Positions 55,706 through 64,000 of a stretch of DNA of 64,000 bases are shown one piece after another. A model generated the notes under the pieces. The model saw only the letters and a program-made list of their open reading frames with translations. It was not told the DNA's origin and ran no database searches. Within the stretch, counting starts at the first letter, position 1. Each line of letters opens with the position of its first letter. Source of the stretch: Vibrio tubiashii. Its GTDB lineage: Bacteria; Pseudomonadota; Gammaproteobacteria; Enterobacterales; Vibrionaceae. The translations under genes were made by a program, and so were the position numbers. Location: the NCBI RefSeq assembly GCF_028551255.1, contig NZ_CP117029.1:3224001-3288000 (forward strand). Direction: 5' to 3'.

Positions 55706-57724
55706 TTACATAGAGGGAAGTCCAAGCTTGTCAAAGAATGCACGGTTACGTTCCTTTGCAGCCCTCACAAGCTGATTAAAACTTATGACCTCGATATAAG
55801 CTTTGTAATTGGGGTTGTACCCGAAGAATCCCATGCCATCCGCAGTCATGGTTAAACTAAAGTTTTTGCAGCGCGTTACCATTGTTGAGGTCAGGTCGCA
55901 CACAATATAGCAGTATGCGGGGATATCATGATTTCTAGGGATAAGTAGTCCTGATTTTGTTTTCGCTTGCCCCTCACGAATTCTCTCTACATAACCGAGG
56001 GCTTGAGCTATTGGGTCTTTATCTTCACCTTCGCGCATATCGTTGCGCATTGGCCGTTTGATCTCGACCACAGTGATAGATGCTAAGGGAAAGCTATTTT
56101 GATCATTAACCAGCAGTGGGTTATCGAACACTCTTAGGCTGAGTAAATCCGGTTCCTTTGTTGAATCATTACCAGTAATCGGCATGGCATTCAGCGTTTT
56201 GTCGGAAGCCAAATAGTTGTGGAATGCTAAACGTTCATCGATCAGCCAAAGATTGCAAGAATCCAGTAAAACCTCGCTGGAATCTTTACGCATAGGCATG
56301 ATTAACTCATGAATCATATCCTCACGAGCATACTTGCCATCATCCAGTCGCTCGATAGATTTTTGAAGCAGATCAATAATGACCTTTCGATGGGATACGT
56401 AATTAGCGAGGTCTGATTGTTTAAGGTCTTCAGCTTTTTGCAGATACTCGCTCAGTCGTTCCTTGTACTGCTCTATATGCTCCTCATTTTGAGGTTGCAT
56501 GATGTCATGACCCTCACTGACTAATTGTCTCTCGACCTCATACCACTGAGCATGTAGGTGTAACTCTATCTCTTTGTCCGACTTTTCTGGGTCAACAATG
56601 AGCTGTTCTTCTGCAACATAGTGAGCAATAGGCCGGTATCGGGGTGCATGGCTATTAATAAAATCATCTACGCGTTTACGACCGGCAGAGACATTTTCTG
56701 TTAGGACATCTTGTAAATACTCTTTAGTACGCTCTAACACCGCGTCGCGAATATCTTTAAAGCTTACTTCATTGAGCATGTCCTCTACGTTTTCGGCAAT
56801 ATCAAAAGAGGTTCGTTCGCTGCGTACGCGATCATCCAGGTATCCAGAAGACACGTAACAGGTATAGGTAAACTCCCCTGATGCGTCAGATATTTTGCCG
56901 TACAAGCCGGGAATTTTTCCTTGAATGGATTCTTCTTTAACCAATCGATTAGCTGCACATAAAGCTAACTGATGCTTTTTATTTACCGATGCACGAAACT
57001 TGATATGAGTTAGGTCGAACGCATAATCGCGTATTTTTATCGTTTCTAGAAGTGCACTTTCGTGCATATGCTCTTCGAGCAAGGAATCCAGTTCGAAAAT
57101 CTCACCAGCGTCTTCGACTTGTATATTGGGTGCACTGCCTTGACGAACAAAGTACCAGAGCACATGTTCAAGTAGCTGATTAGCCACTGTTAGCCCTTTG
57201 GTTGGTACCTGCTTTCGATAACTTTCATCAAATCCCACCAGTTTGATTTGAGTACCTGACTGTTGTTCGGTAGCAACCTGAACATTTTCACTGTGGACTC
57301 CTGATTTATCGTTAAAGCGAAATACACGCTTTTTAAGCTGGCTATCAACATCGATAAAATGGCTTTCCACTTCGACTAAGTCAAACACCTTCAACCACAT
57401 CAAGCGACCGACACCTCGGCAGCCTTTGTCAATTTTGTGGTCGGAATCCAGTGTTTCAAATGACTTAAAGTTGGTTTCATCAAAACCACAACCATTATCA
57501 GTTATGGTGAAACCCAAAATAGGTGGTAGCGATTTGGCATCGAAATCTAAACTCTCCTGAGTAGCGCGATTGATCCGAAGAACAACCTTACCGTTATCGC
57601 TATTACCTTTTTCTTCAATCGAGTGAATAGAGTTTACTACCGCCTCAAAAACAGGCATCAGGCCGTGGCTCTTGGGTAGAGAAGTGTTGCGTAAGCGACC
57701 TTTTAAGTTAGTTTGTAGGCTCAC
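55706..57724 (-). CDS. GHKL ATPase fused to a C-terminal PD-(D/E)XK nuclease
   Basis: A 672-residue protein. The N-terminal part is a GHKL (HSP90/MutL-type) ATPase, with N-box EAVVNSIHS (E27, N31), DNGCGFD at 76-82 and glycine lid GCRGVGR at 101-107. The middle (about 350-500) is helical and charged. The end carries a nuclease pattern: D526 in KEPDLL, E554-I-K556 in VVEIKRP, and Q574-x-x-x-Y578, the arrangement found in Shedu nucleases. The GTG start overlaps the stop of the Shedu-like gene by 4 bp. I know no named defence protein with exactly this fusion. Most likely antiphage; self-contained or acting with its partner. Confidence 0.75.
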   Translation of the reverse strand: MSLQTNLKGRLRNTSLPKSHGLMPVFEAVVNSIHSIEEKGNSDNGKVVLRINRATQESLDFDAKSLPPILGFTITDNGCGFDETNFKSFETLDSDHKIDKGCRGVGRLMWLKVFDLVEVESHFIDVDSQLKKRVFRFNDKSGVHSENVQVATEQQSGTQIKLVGFDESYRKQVPTKGLTVANQLLEHVLWYFVRQGSAPNIQVEDAGEIFELDSLLEEHMHESALLETIKIRDYAFDLTHIKFRASVNKKHQLALCAANRLVKEESIQGKIPGLYGKISDASGEFTYTCYVSSGYLDDRVRSERTSFDIAENVEDMLNEVSFKDIRDAVLERTKEYLQDVLTENVSAGRKRVDDFINSHAPRYRPIAHYVAEEQLIVDPEKSDKEIELHLHAQWYEVERQLVSEGHDIMQPQNEEHIEQYKERLSEYLQKAEDLKQSDLANYVSHRKVIIDLLQKSIERLDDGKYAREDMIHELIMPMRKDSSEVLLDSCNLWLIDERLAFHNYLASDKTLNAMPITGNDSTKEPDLLSLRVFDNPLLVNDQNSFPLASITVVEIKRPMRNDMREGEDKDPIAQALGYVERIREGQAKTKSGLLIPRNHDIPAYCYIVCDLTSTMVTRCKNFSLTMTADGMGFFGYNPNYKAYIEVISFNQLVRAAKERNRAFFDKLGLPSM

Positions 57725-59100
57725 AATGTAGCCTCCGTTTGTTCATCATGATTACTGAGAAACTCGTGTAGTTGCTTTAGCTTGAGTAAGAGCTCGTCAA
57801 AAGTAATGATTTGCACGTTCTTAGAGTTGCGACGATATATCTCAAAAGACTTTTTTTTGTCTTCATCATCAGGGATTGTTCCGATGATCAAAATACAGTG
57901 GACAGCATATGACTCAATGTCATAAAGGCGATTGTTATTTTTTATCGTGGCAATGTTCTGTTGTAGCTGATAAGACTGATCCAGTACTTGTGTTACGGAA
58001 CCTGTAAGTTCTGTTGATGCGCAGTAAACACTACCCCTATAGGCGGTTTTGTTTAATAAGACAGAAGAGGGCTTCTTTATTTCAATCAAAGCTAGGTTAT
58101 TTGTAATACTATTTTTAATTAGGTAATCAGTGATTTTTTCGCCGTCACCACTAAGACGTTTCCCGCCAACACTGGCTTGATCCGATATTTTTATTGCGGG
58201 GTAACCAAAAGCAAGGCTCAAGATAAATGGGTTTTGATTAAAGAGTTCCTGCCAAGTATCCTCTTTAGTCTTTTTAATTAATAAGTCTTCATATGAACTA
58301 ATCAAACGCTCAAGAGAGACTAACTCTATATCACTTTTTAGTTTGGCCAAAGTAACAGGATCTGTTTGTTTAACAGTAGCTTTATCACCAGCAATCAGAT
58401 CCATGGCAACTTGCTTATCGGTGTTCGTGATTTTAATCCGAAGCATTTTGCTAATAGCATCATTGTCGGTTGGTAATGGTCTTTGATTATTTCCCAATTG
58501 ATATGCAATATGGTTGTAAGCCGTTACTTCTTTCGTAATACGAGCAACCTTCCTTGCTCTTTCTGTAATACGATTGCAGGAACGGCGCATTTCTTCAAAA
58601 TCATTAAAGTTTAGATGAAAGTAACCATAATCTGTATCGCCGGTTTTTTCATCACCGATGGCAATGCATTGGTGCTCAGTTTGTTCTTCGATCGCTGATA
58701 TTATTGCTCTGTATTCTTTTTTTAATCCTAATCCATAACGAATGTCTTTAATAAATCCAGAAGGTAATTGTTGCAAGCATTCATATACATCCTCTTTACT
58801 ATAAGGTGCTGAGTCGAGTGCGACCTCAATACTAATCTCATCTATGCCCTTGTATTTGTTTTTTAAGTAATCTGGATGAGTTGGTAAGGTAACTATTGGA
58901 AAAATAGAAACGAAATGGTCTTGGCCACAAAATAGTGCAATCTTTCTTTTATGCTGGCTAGGCTTTTCCATCCCTCTTCCTGCATCTTCAAGCTCCCCCT
59001 TACTCGGAACATAAAAAACTTCCGTACAGTTAGGGTATACTTCTTCAATCTCAATATTCAGATCTTCAGGGCTGAAGTCTTCAGGTAGTAGCCTAGCCAT
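57721..59100 (-). CDS. Shedu-like (DUF4263) nuclease
   Basis: A 459-residue protein. The first 270 residues are an unrecognised regulatory or sensing part with a helical stretch (160-200). The C-terminal part is a DUF4263/SduA-type nuclease, with TWQELFNQNPFIL preceding the fold, D325 in ITDYLI, E340-I-K342 in LIEIKKP, and Q371/Q375 in QVLDQSYQLQQ. Shedu is a single-gene antiphage system. Here the gene is coupled to a GHKL-nuclease gene and lies directly behind hsdS (gap 9 bp) with a strong GGGAGG before its ATG. Confidence 0.75.
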   Translation of the reverse strand: MARLLPEDFSPEDLNIEIEEVYPNCTEVFYVPSKGELEDAGRGMEKPSQHKRKIALFCGQDHFVSIFPIVTLPTHPDYLKNKYKGIDEISIEVALDSAPYSKEDVYECLQQLPSGFIKDIRYGLGLKKEYRAIISAIEEQTEHQCIAIGDEKTGDTDYGYFHLNFNDFEEMRRSCNRITERARKVARITKEVTAYNHIAYQLGNNQRPLPTDNDAISKMLRIKITNTDKQVAMDLIAGDKATVKQTDPVTLAKLKSDIELVSLERLISSYEDLLIKKTKEDTWQELFNQNPFILSLAFGYPAIKISDQASVGGKRLSGDGEKITDYLIKNSITNNLALIEIKKPSSVLLNKTAYRGSVYCASTELTGSVTQVLDQSYQLQQNIATIKNNNRLYDIESYAVHCILIIGTIPDDEDKKKSFEIYRRNSKNVQIITFDELLLKLKQLHEFLSNHDEQTEATL

Positions 59101-59109
59101 CCTGCCTCC

Positions 59110-60327
59110 CTATAGCTCGCCTTTAAAGGCAGAATCGAGAATTGATGCTTTTAATTGCTGCATCATTGTTATTTTTTCAGAAATTTCAGCTTTTGCCTTT
59201 ACAGCTAGTCGGTCAATTTCGTTGATTTGTCTAACAATACTCTTTTGTTCGTCTAGAGACGGAACTGGGATTTTTATTTCAGAGAGAATTTTCAGATTAA
59301 TATTTTTCTGAGCGGCCGCATTCGCTTTGCTATCAAGCTGTTGCTGTAGCGTTGTCAGAAAATAATAAAGGTAATCGGTCTCTAATTCCGAGGAAGATAT
59401 ACCAACAACACTGTCTGGGAAACAGGCATCCATCCCCAAAATAGCCACATCACCAATGTTTGCTGCGATTGTTAAGCAGATGGTATCCTTTGGCCATAGC
59501 TTGCTCTGCTGTAAGCCTTTTTCATTGTATGTTGCTGAATAGTTCGTGATGTACTTTTGTGCATTACGTACATCCCCAGTTTGAATAAAAGGGTACTCAC
59601 CGCCAAATAAAGACTTATCGTTTCTAGGTCGGTGTTTGGACTTGCCTCGTGCTACTTCAGCAACTTCATTTAGCTCTCTTAATGGCCATTTATCTTGGCC
59701 TGAACTAAACACGCTGGCTAATTCACTTGCATACAACGCATCAGCCAGTGTGACGCTCTGTTGCAAATGCTCGATGGCGGTATCGATGCGGGTTAGCAGT
59801 GCATCAAGTTTTTCAACGATGCGTTTTTGTTCCGGCAAGCTTGGAAGAGGAATGTTCAACTCTTCAACCATAGCTTTAGTTAGGGCCTGTCTAGTAGCAC
59901 CGCCAGCCCCCTGCCATAGCAGTTGTGCCTTAAATTTGGGGTTTATGATCAAATAGTTCAGGAATTTACTATCGACATACTCCGTTGGTCTAATAATTGC
60001 GACATGCTGATTTACACGTGCAGGCAAGAACTCATTAGGAACAATACAGCATCTTGCAATTGATGCCCCTGTAATATTGAGTAGTACGTCTCCACTCTCC
60101 ACGACTACATTTTTGAGGCCATTAGCTTGCTCATCATCAATAAATGCAAGCTTTTCCTCTTTAAAGAAACAGTCGTGAACATTTAGGCTTCTAATTAGCG
60201 AAATACCGCTAGATTTATAAGCTTTTTCGCCTCCCTTCGGAGTTGCCCCACTTCCAATCTTGGTTGTGAGAGCTTTCAACTTGTGCCACTTCCACCCGTC
60301 TGGCAATGAATACAAAACCTGCTCCAT
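59110..60327 (-). CDS. hsdS: Type I restriction-modification specificity subunit HsdS
   Basis: A 405-residue DNA-recognition subunit with two target-recognition domains, each followed by a conserved spacer helix. The first ends in PLPSLPEQKRIVEKLDALL and the second in PVPSLDEQKSIVRQINEID. GSGATPKGG near the start and ILDSAFKGEL at the end are typical. It starts 2 bp after hsdM. The recognised sequence cannot be predicted. Confidence 0.93.
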   Translation of the reverse strand: MEQVLYSLPDGWKWHKLKALTTKIGSGATPKGGEKAYKSSGISLIRSLNVHDCFFKEEKLAFIDDEQANGLKNVVVESGDVLLNITGASIARCCIVPNEFLPARVNQHVAIIRPTEYVDSKFLNYLIINPKFKAQLLWQGAGGATRQALTKAMVEELNIPLPSLPEQKRIVEKLDALLTRIDTAIEHLQQSVTLADALYASELASVFSSGQDKWPLRELNEVAEVARGKSKHRPRNDKSLFGGEYPFIQTGDVRNAQKYITNYSATYNEKGLQQSKLWPKDTICLTIAANIGDVAILGMDACFPDSVVGISSSELETDYLYYFLTTLQQQLDSKANAAAQKNINLKILSEIKIPVPSLDEQKSIVRQINEIDRLAVKAKAEISEKITMMQQLKASILDSAFKGEL

Positions 60328-60329
60328 GC

Positions 60330-61808
60330 TTATTTCTCCGCCAACAGGTCTTCAATTTCATCCAACAGGCCTGATACCAGTTTTTCTTTGGTGCGGATCT
60401 GCTTAAGAATATCGCTTGGCGCTAAATGCTCGGATTCTTTCTGTTTGGCCGGATTTTTAGCGGATAGGTCATAGTCTTCAGCCAATTTACTGGCTGAAAC
60501 TGTCCAGGAACGCTCAGTGGTTTCGCGGCTGTTATATAGCTCAACAAACTCTTTTAGGTGGTCATCGGTGATCGGTTTGTTTTTGGTGAGCTTTTGCTCG
60601 GGTTCACATTCGTAGTACCACACATCGCTGGTGCCGCCGCTACGCTCAAAAAACAGCACGTTGGTTTTTACGCCAGAGTAGGGCAAAAATACCCCAGCGG
60701 GCAGGCTTAAAATAGTGTGCAGGTTAAAGTTTTCCAACAGTTCTTGTTTGACTTGTTTAAACGCACTGTTGGTTTGGAACAGCACGCCTTCTGGCACAAC
60801 AATCGCAGCTTTACCGCCACTTTTCAGGGTTTTCATAAAGTGTTGCAAAAACAGCAGTTCGGTGGCGTTACTCTGAATAGGGAAGTTTTGCTGAATTTGC
60901 GACTTCTCTTTACCACCAAACGGTGGATTAGCCAGAATAATATCGTAACGGTCTTTTTCCTGAATATCGCGGATATTCTGAGTAAGGGTATTGCCTCGGA
61001 ACAAATTGGGGGACTCGATGCCATGTAAAATCATGTTCATCATACCCATCACATAAGCCAGTGAGGTTTTTTCAAAACCAAAGAAAGTATCGCGTTGGAT
61101 AAAATCCCATTGTTCGGTAGAGAGTTGGTTCTTTTTGCCCTTTAGATGCTCAAAGGCTTCCACTAAAAATCCGCACGAGCCAGCCGCTGCATCGTAAATG
61201 GTTTGCCCGTCTTGTGGGTCAATGGCCTTGATCATGGCACGCACTACTGGGCGCGGGGTGTAAAATTCACCGGCATAGCCACCAGCATCGCCCATGTTTT
61301 GCAATAAGCCTTCATAAACTAACGAGAGCTCAAACATTTCATCACTGGATTGAAAGTTCAGCGTATCGATAATATCCAACACCTCACGCAAGGTATGGCC
61401 AGAAGCCACTTTGTTGTCTAAATACTGGAAGATGGCACCAATTTTATAGGCGAAGGATTTAGGGTCGGAACCCGTAACGGCGGTGTTGGCAAAGCTTTTC
61501 AAGTAAGGGAATAACTCGTTATTAACGTAATCGGTTAAGTCATCGCCCGTGCGAACTTTGTTTATATCTAGCTTGCCATCTGCATTTTTCGGGCAGGCCC
61601 AATTTGACCAACGGTGCGCTTCATCCAATACAGGTTGATAGTCTTTGCCAGACAGCACGGCTTCATCTTCTTTTTCAGACTCGTAATCATCCAAAAACTT
61701 TAAGAAAAGTACCCACGAGGTTTGCTCGGTATAGTGCATAGCACCACTAATGCCATCGTCGCGGCGCAGTATGTCGGTAATTCGGTCAATCTTTTGTTGT
61801 AGTGACAT
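60330..61808 (-). CDS. hsdM: Type I N6-adenine DNA methyltransferase HsdM
   Basis: A 492-residue methyltransferase with a helical N-terminal domain (about 1-160). The SAM motif is AAAGSCGFLVEAF and the catalytic motif is NPPFGG, with the GEFYTPRPVVRAMI block before them. Motif I has S-C in place of the more common T-G, seen in some EcoEI-type HsdM proteins. With HsdS it methylates host DNA; with HsdR it forms the restriction enzyme. Confidence 0.95.
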   Translation of the reverse strand: MSLQQKIDRITDILRRDDGISGAMHYTEQTSWVLFLKFLDDYESEKEDEAVLSGKDYQPVLDEAHRWSNWACPKNADGKLDINKVRTGDDLTDYVNNELFPYLKSFANTAVTGSDPKSFAYKIGAIFQYLDNKVASGHTLREVLDIIDTLNFQSSDEMFELSLVYEGLLQNMGDAGGYAGEFYTPRPVVRAMIKAIDPQDGQTIYDAAAGSCGFLVEAFEHLKGKKNQLSTEQWDFIQRDTFFGFEKTSLAYVMGMMNMILHGIESPNLFRGNTLTQNIRDIQEKDRYDIILANPPFGGKEKSQIQQNFPIQSNATELLFLQHFMKTLKSGGKAAIVVPEGVLFQTNSAFKQVKQELLENFNLHTILSLPAGVFLPYSGVKTNVLFFERSGGTSDVWYYECEPEQKLTKNKPITDDHLKEFVELYNSRETTERSWTVSASKLAEDYDLSAKNPAKQKESEHLAPSDILKQIRTKEKLVSGLLDEIEDLLAEK

Positions 61809-61811
61809 GGC

Positions 61812-63587
61812 TTATAGTTTTCCGATAATAAAATTGTACATATTGGTGATGTCTTCGCTGATTTCTGCTGGCGGAATCAGAACGATATAGTCTTGGAGCC
61901 TTTCAATGTCGAGCCCTACTCCCTCGGTATTGATCAGAGGGTCGATGACATCTTTTGCGTTTAAACGGCGAATATCGTCGTTGTCACCTGGGTTATTTGG
62001 TTGTAAATAACATGGTGTCCTTAATAGTTCAGCGTTGTTGATTTGATCTAACACATTATGGTGCAATAGAGCTGAGTGTGAGAGCAGATAGTTTTTGATT
62101 TCGCGGCGTTTCCAAGTTAGTAGGTGAAAGTTTATTCTTTCTGGACAAGGTAAACCTATGTTGAATTTGTCTGGGCAATCGACACCAATCACCTTGACAC
62201 CGCTTTGTGTGTGAATGTTAGCTTCTGGCAGTTCATCACGATCACATACTGAAAATACGTTGGTTACTTTATGGTCATGCAACGCAAGTGTTTTGCCATA
62301 TCTCTCTGCTTTACACGCCCTGATATAGTCTTTCATATCTCTCAATTCATGCAGCCACTTGATCTTAGACGCTCCGAAGCTATCGCCTGCCGCACTGTAA
62401 CCAGATGACTTTGCTATAGGATTGATTGAGGACAGCGGTGTCCAATCAAGTCCTTTCTGCTTTGCTAATAACTCAAAAATCTTCCAATCGTTGTAGTAAT
62501 CAATCAAGCAAATGTTGTTCAATTTGGAGGCTATTTCTAACTCGACGACTTTACTTTTGGATAAAACTTTCAATCTTTCCAAGAGCTTTTGAGATTTCTG
62601 ATCATTTTTTATCTGCCCATTTTCAACCAAAAACAATGATTCGAAGTCATTCTCAGCGATTGAGTCGACTAAATGAGTTGTGGTTATGACCTTACCCTTA
62701 GTTTTGCTTAGTATGTCCCAAAGGAGCTCAACGTTTTTATGGTGCAGGTGTGAGTCAACTTCATCAAACATGAAAAGAGAAGAAGTGCTATCAAATAGAT
62801 CAATTAGTGAAGCAACGAATAGGAACTGATACTCACCATCACTGATCAATGAAAATTCAATATTATCAGTTAGGTAAAGCAGAATTTCAGAAGCTGAAAA
62901 GAAATATTCGTTGTATGAGCCTTCGATTAGAAATTTTGTGGCATCAACTCTAGAGCCATCAAAAACATCAAAAAATTGTTCATTAGTTACTTCTACTTCG
63001 GTTGACTTTAGGCCTTTACCTGTTTCTAGCAGAGCATCAAGGTCAGGAAGTGTTTCTATCTTTTCAAGAAAGGCGTCAAGTCGCTGATTAAAAGGTCTTT
63101 TTCTTATCGACGGGTGTTCATGGTCTTTCGCTTCAGCTATCTGGTCTTGTTGTACATTCTTTATGTAAGTCTCAGGAACAGATATTTTCAGTTTCAATTT
63201 AACTGAAACTTGATCCTTGAATGCCTTGTGGTTGTTAATAAAATTAAAAACTAAGCCGTTACTCTTGAATGTGTAGGCGAGAAACGTAAGGAATCGAACA
63301 TCTTTCTGAGTAAAGAAAAGGCTAGAAAAATCAATGTCACTTATATCTTTCTTTTTTCGAAAAGAGGTTAGTCTTTGCTCAAAAAAGGAAGAGAAGTTTT
63401 CATTTTGTCCTGAAGTAGCACAGATCAGTTGAAGCGTTTCACTAGGTTCTTCAATCTGCTTTCTAAAGATTGAATGTAAGATACTGGATTTACCGCTGCC
63501 ATTTTCACCAATCAAGGTCGCTACTTTGTTGATATGTAGGGTTTGCGACTGATCGTGCAGCGGGTTAGGTGCGAGTGTTAATTGCAT
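61812..63587 (-). CDS. OLD-like AAA ATPase between hsdR and hsdM
   Basis: A 591-residue ATPase of the ABC/SMC-like AAA_15/OLD class. Walker A is GENGSGKS at 27-34, the signature resembles SDGE, Walker B is LFMFDEVDSHLHH and the H-loop is TTTHL. The C-terminal third has FSVCDRDELPEAN, like the DxD of a TOPRIM nuclease, but the glutamate expected in the first TOPRIM strand is replaced (ICLIDYYNDWKIFELL), so nuclease activity is uncertain. ATPase genes between hsdR and hsdM are known as rlo genes in Campylobacter. It probably adds a second defence activity. Confidence 0.75.
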   Translation of the reverse strand: MQLTLAPNPLHDQSQTLHINKVATLIGENGSGKSSILHSIFRKQIEEPSETLQLICATSGQNENFSSFFEQRLTSFRKKKDISDIDFSSLFFTQKDVRFLTFLAYTFKSNGLVFNFINNHKAFKDQVSVKLKLKISVPETYIKNVQQDQIAEAKDHEHPSIRKRPFNQRLDAFLEKIETLPDLDALLETGKGLKSTEVEVTNEQFFDVFDGSRVDATKFLIEGSYNEYFFSASEILLYLTDNIEFSLISDGEYQFLFVASLIDLFDSTSSLFMFDEVDSHLHHKNVELLWDILSKTKGKVITTTHLVDSIAENDFESLFLVENGQIKNDQKSQKLLERLKVLSKSKVVELEIASKLNNICLIDYYNDWKIFELLAKQKGLDWTPLSSINPIAKSSGYSAAGDSFGASKIKWLHELRDMKDYIRACKAERYGKTLALHDHKVTNVFSVCDRDELPEANIHTQSGVKVIGVDCPDKFNIGLPCPERINFHLLTWKRREIKNYLLSHSALLHHNVLDQINNAELLRTPCYLQPNNPGDNDDIRRLNAKDVIDPLINTEGVGLDIERLQDYIVLIPPAEISEDITNMYNFIIGKL

Positions 63588-63588
63588 T

Positions 63589-64000
63589 TTAGTTCACATT
63601 GTATAGCTGTTGCTGTAATTGTTTAAAAGCAGCCAGTAAATAGGCTGGTTTTCCACCGAATGCTGTTGAAGCGTCTTTCACTGTACCCAAGCCTGATAGC
63701 TCGATGAGAGCAGGCAAGCGCTCGCGTGATAACTCCGAGCTGCCAGTTTGCTCATAACGATTGAGCACAAAGTGCAAAAACTGCTGTGCCTTTTCTTGTT
63801 GGTACTGATTAAAGAAGGTGCTGTTAGTGCGTACTTGATTGGCACGAACTTTACGGGTTGCCATTGGCTGTTCAAAGGCTAAAAAAGCCAGCAGATCGAA
63901 GATATCGCACTCTTCTGCTTCAAACATGCGTCGCAGTGTGGCGAGTTGTTCTTTATCAAAACCTGCTTGTACAAGTTTACCGAGCAAGGTTTCGCGCTCA
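63589..64000 (-). CDS. hsdR: Type I restriction endonuclease HsdR (C-terminal part, truncated by window edge)
   Basis: About 137 C-terminal residues of an EcoEI-type HsdR. The segment CDIFDLLAFLAFEQPMATRK followed by FLHFVLNRY and the final hydrophobic repeat matches the C-terminal domain of that family. The frame is open at position 64000, so the nuclease and helicase domains lie outside. It ends 1 bp before the OLD-like gene, so the whole hsd operon is one transcription unit. Confidence 0.85.
   Translation of the reverse strand, partial: ERETLLGKLVQAGFDKEQLATLRRMFEAEECDIFDLLAFLAFEQPMATRKVRANQVRTNSTFFNQYQQEKAQQFLHFVLNRYEQTGSSELSRERLPALIELSGLGTVKDASTAFGGKPAYLLAAFKQLQQQLYNVN

Noticed and set aside
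60330..61808. Inactive HsdM because motif I reads AAGSCGFL
   Set aside because: This variant is compatible with EcoEI-type HsdM and the catalytic NPPF is intact.
48000..64000. Integrase or transposase of the island
   Set aside because: Searched by eye for tyrosine or serine recombinase motifs and IS ends; none found. If the island is SGI1-like, the integrase should be at the other end, outside the window.

Overview
The window is the replication-origin region of chromosome 1 of a Vibrio species. The evidence is the order atpIBEFHAGDC, parBA, rsmG, mnmG, oriC, mioC, an rRNA operon with Glu-Lys-Ala-Val tRNAs in the 16S-23S spacer and Asp and Trp tRNAs after 5S, a complete thiCEFSGH cluster behind a TPP riboswitch, and three ParB-binding parS palindromes. 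The species cannot be fixed from the sequence alone.

Layout. 1-8.8 kb: 5' part of rsmJ, a large periplasmic-sensor GGDEF/EAL protein, asnC, a small conserved protein, a Bcr/CflA-type exporter divergent from a LysR regulator, and an M24B aminopeptidase P. 8.9-15.5 kb: thiamine pyrimidine and thiazole synthesis genes under a TPP riboswitch. 15.5-17.4 kb: fluoride channel crcB and a Tat-exported multicopper oxidase. 17.5-23.8 kb: the rRNA operon on the minus strand, with decayed copies of tRNA-Trp at its distal end. 23.9-30.2 kb: hemG, trkH, a YigZ protein and fadBA with a FadR-like operator. 30.2-34.1 kb: punR/punC purine-nucleoside transport and an orphan polar amino-acid ABC binding protein and permease. 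34.2-42.7 kb: glmU and the ATP synthase operon. 42.8-48 kb: parBA, rsmG, mnmG, oriC with four DnaA boxes and dense GATC, and mioC.

48-64 kb is accessory DNA. It begins at 18 bp that encode the C-terminus of MnmE (FCIGK and stop), without the rest of mnmE. The 3' end of mnmE is the known target of SGI1-type islands, so I infer a genomic island inserted between mnmE and mioC less than 1 kb from oriC, entering from the right and running off the window. Its oriC-proximal end has an XRE repressor with four matching operators (CTTAG-N5-CTAAG), three copies of a small membrane protein (one broken by an amber codon), two nearly identical 28-residue membrane peptides, a lipoprotein and several unknowns. 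Next come a possible MobI-type mobilisation gene with a 560-bp repeat-bearing noncoding region (candidate oriT).

The island then carries one tightly packed seven-gene minus-strand operon: hsdR (partial), an OLD-like ATPase, hsdM, hsdS, a Shedu-like nuclease, a GHKL ATPase fused to a second PD-(D/E)XK nuclease, and rhuM. The Shedu-like/GHKL-nuclease pair, translationally coupled inside a type I restriction-modification operon, is the best candidate for an undescribed defence system here.
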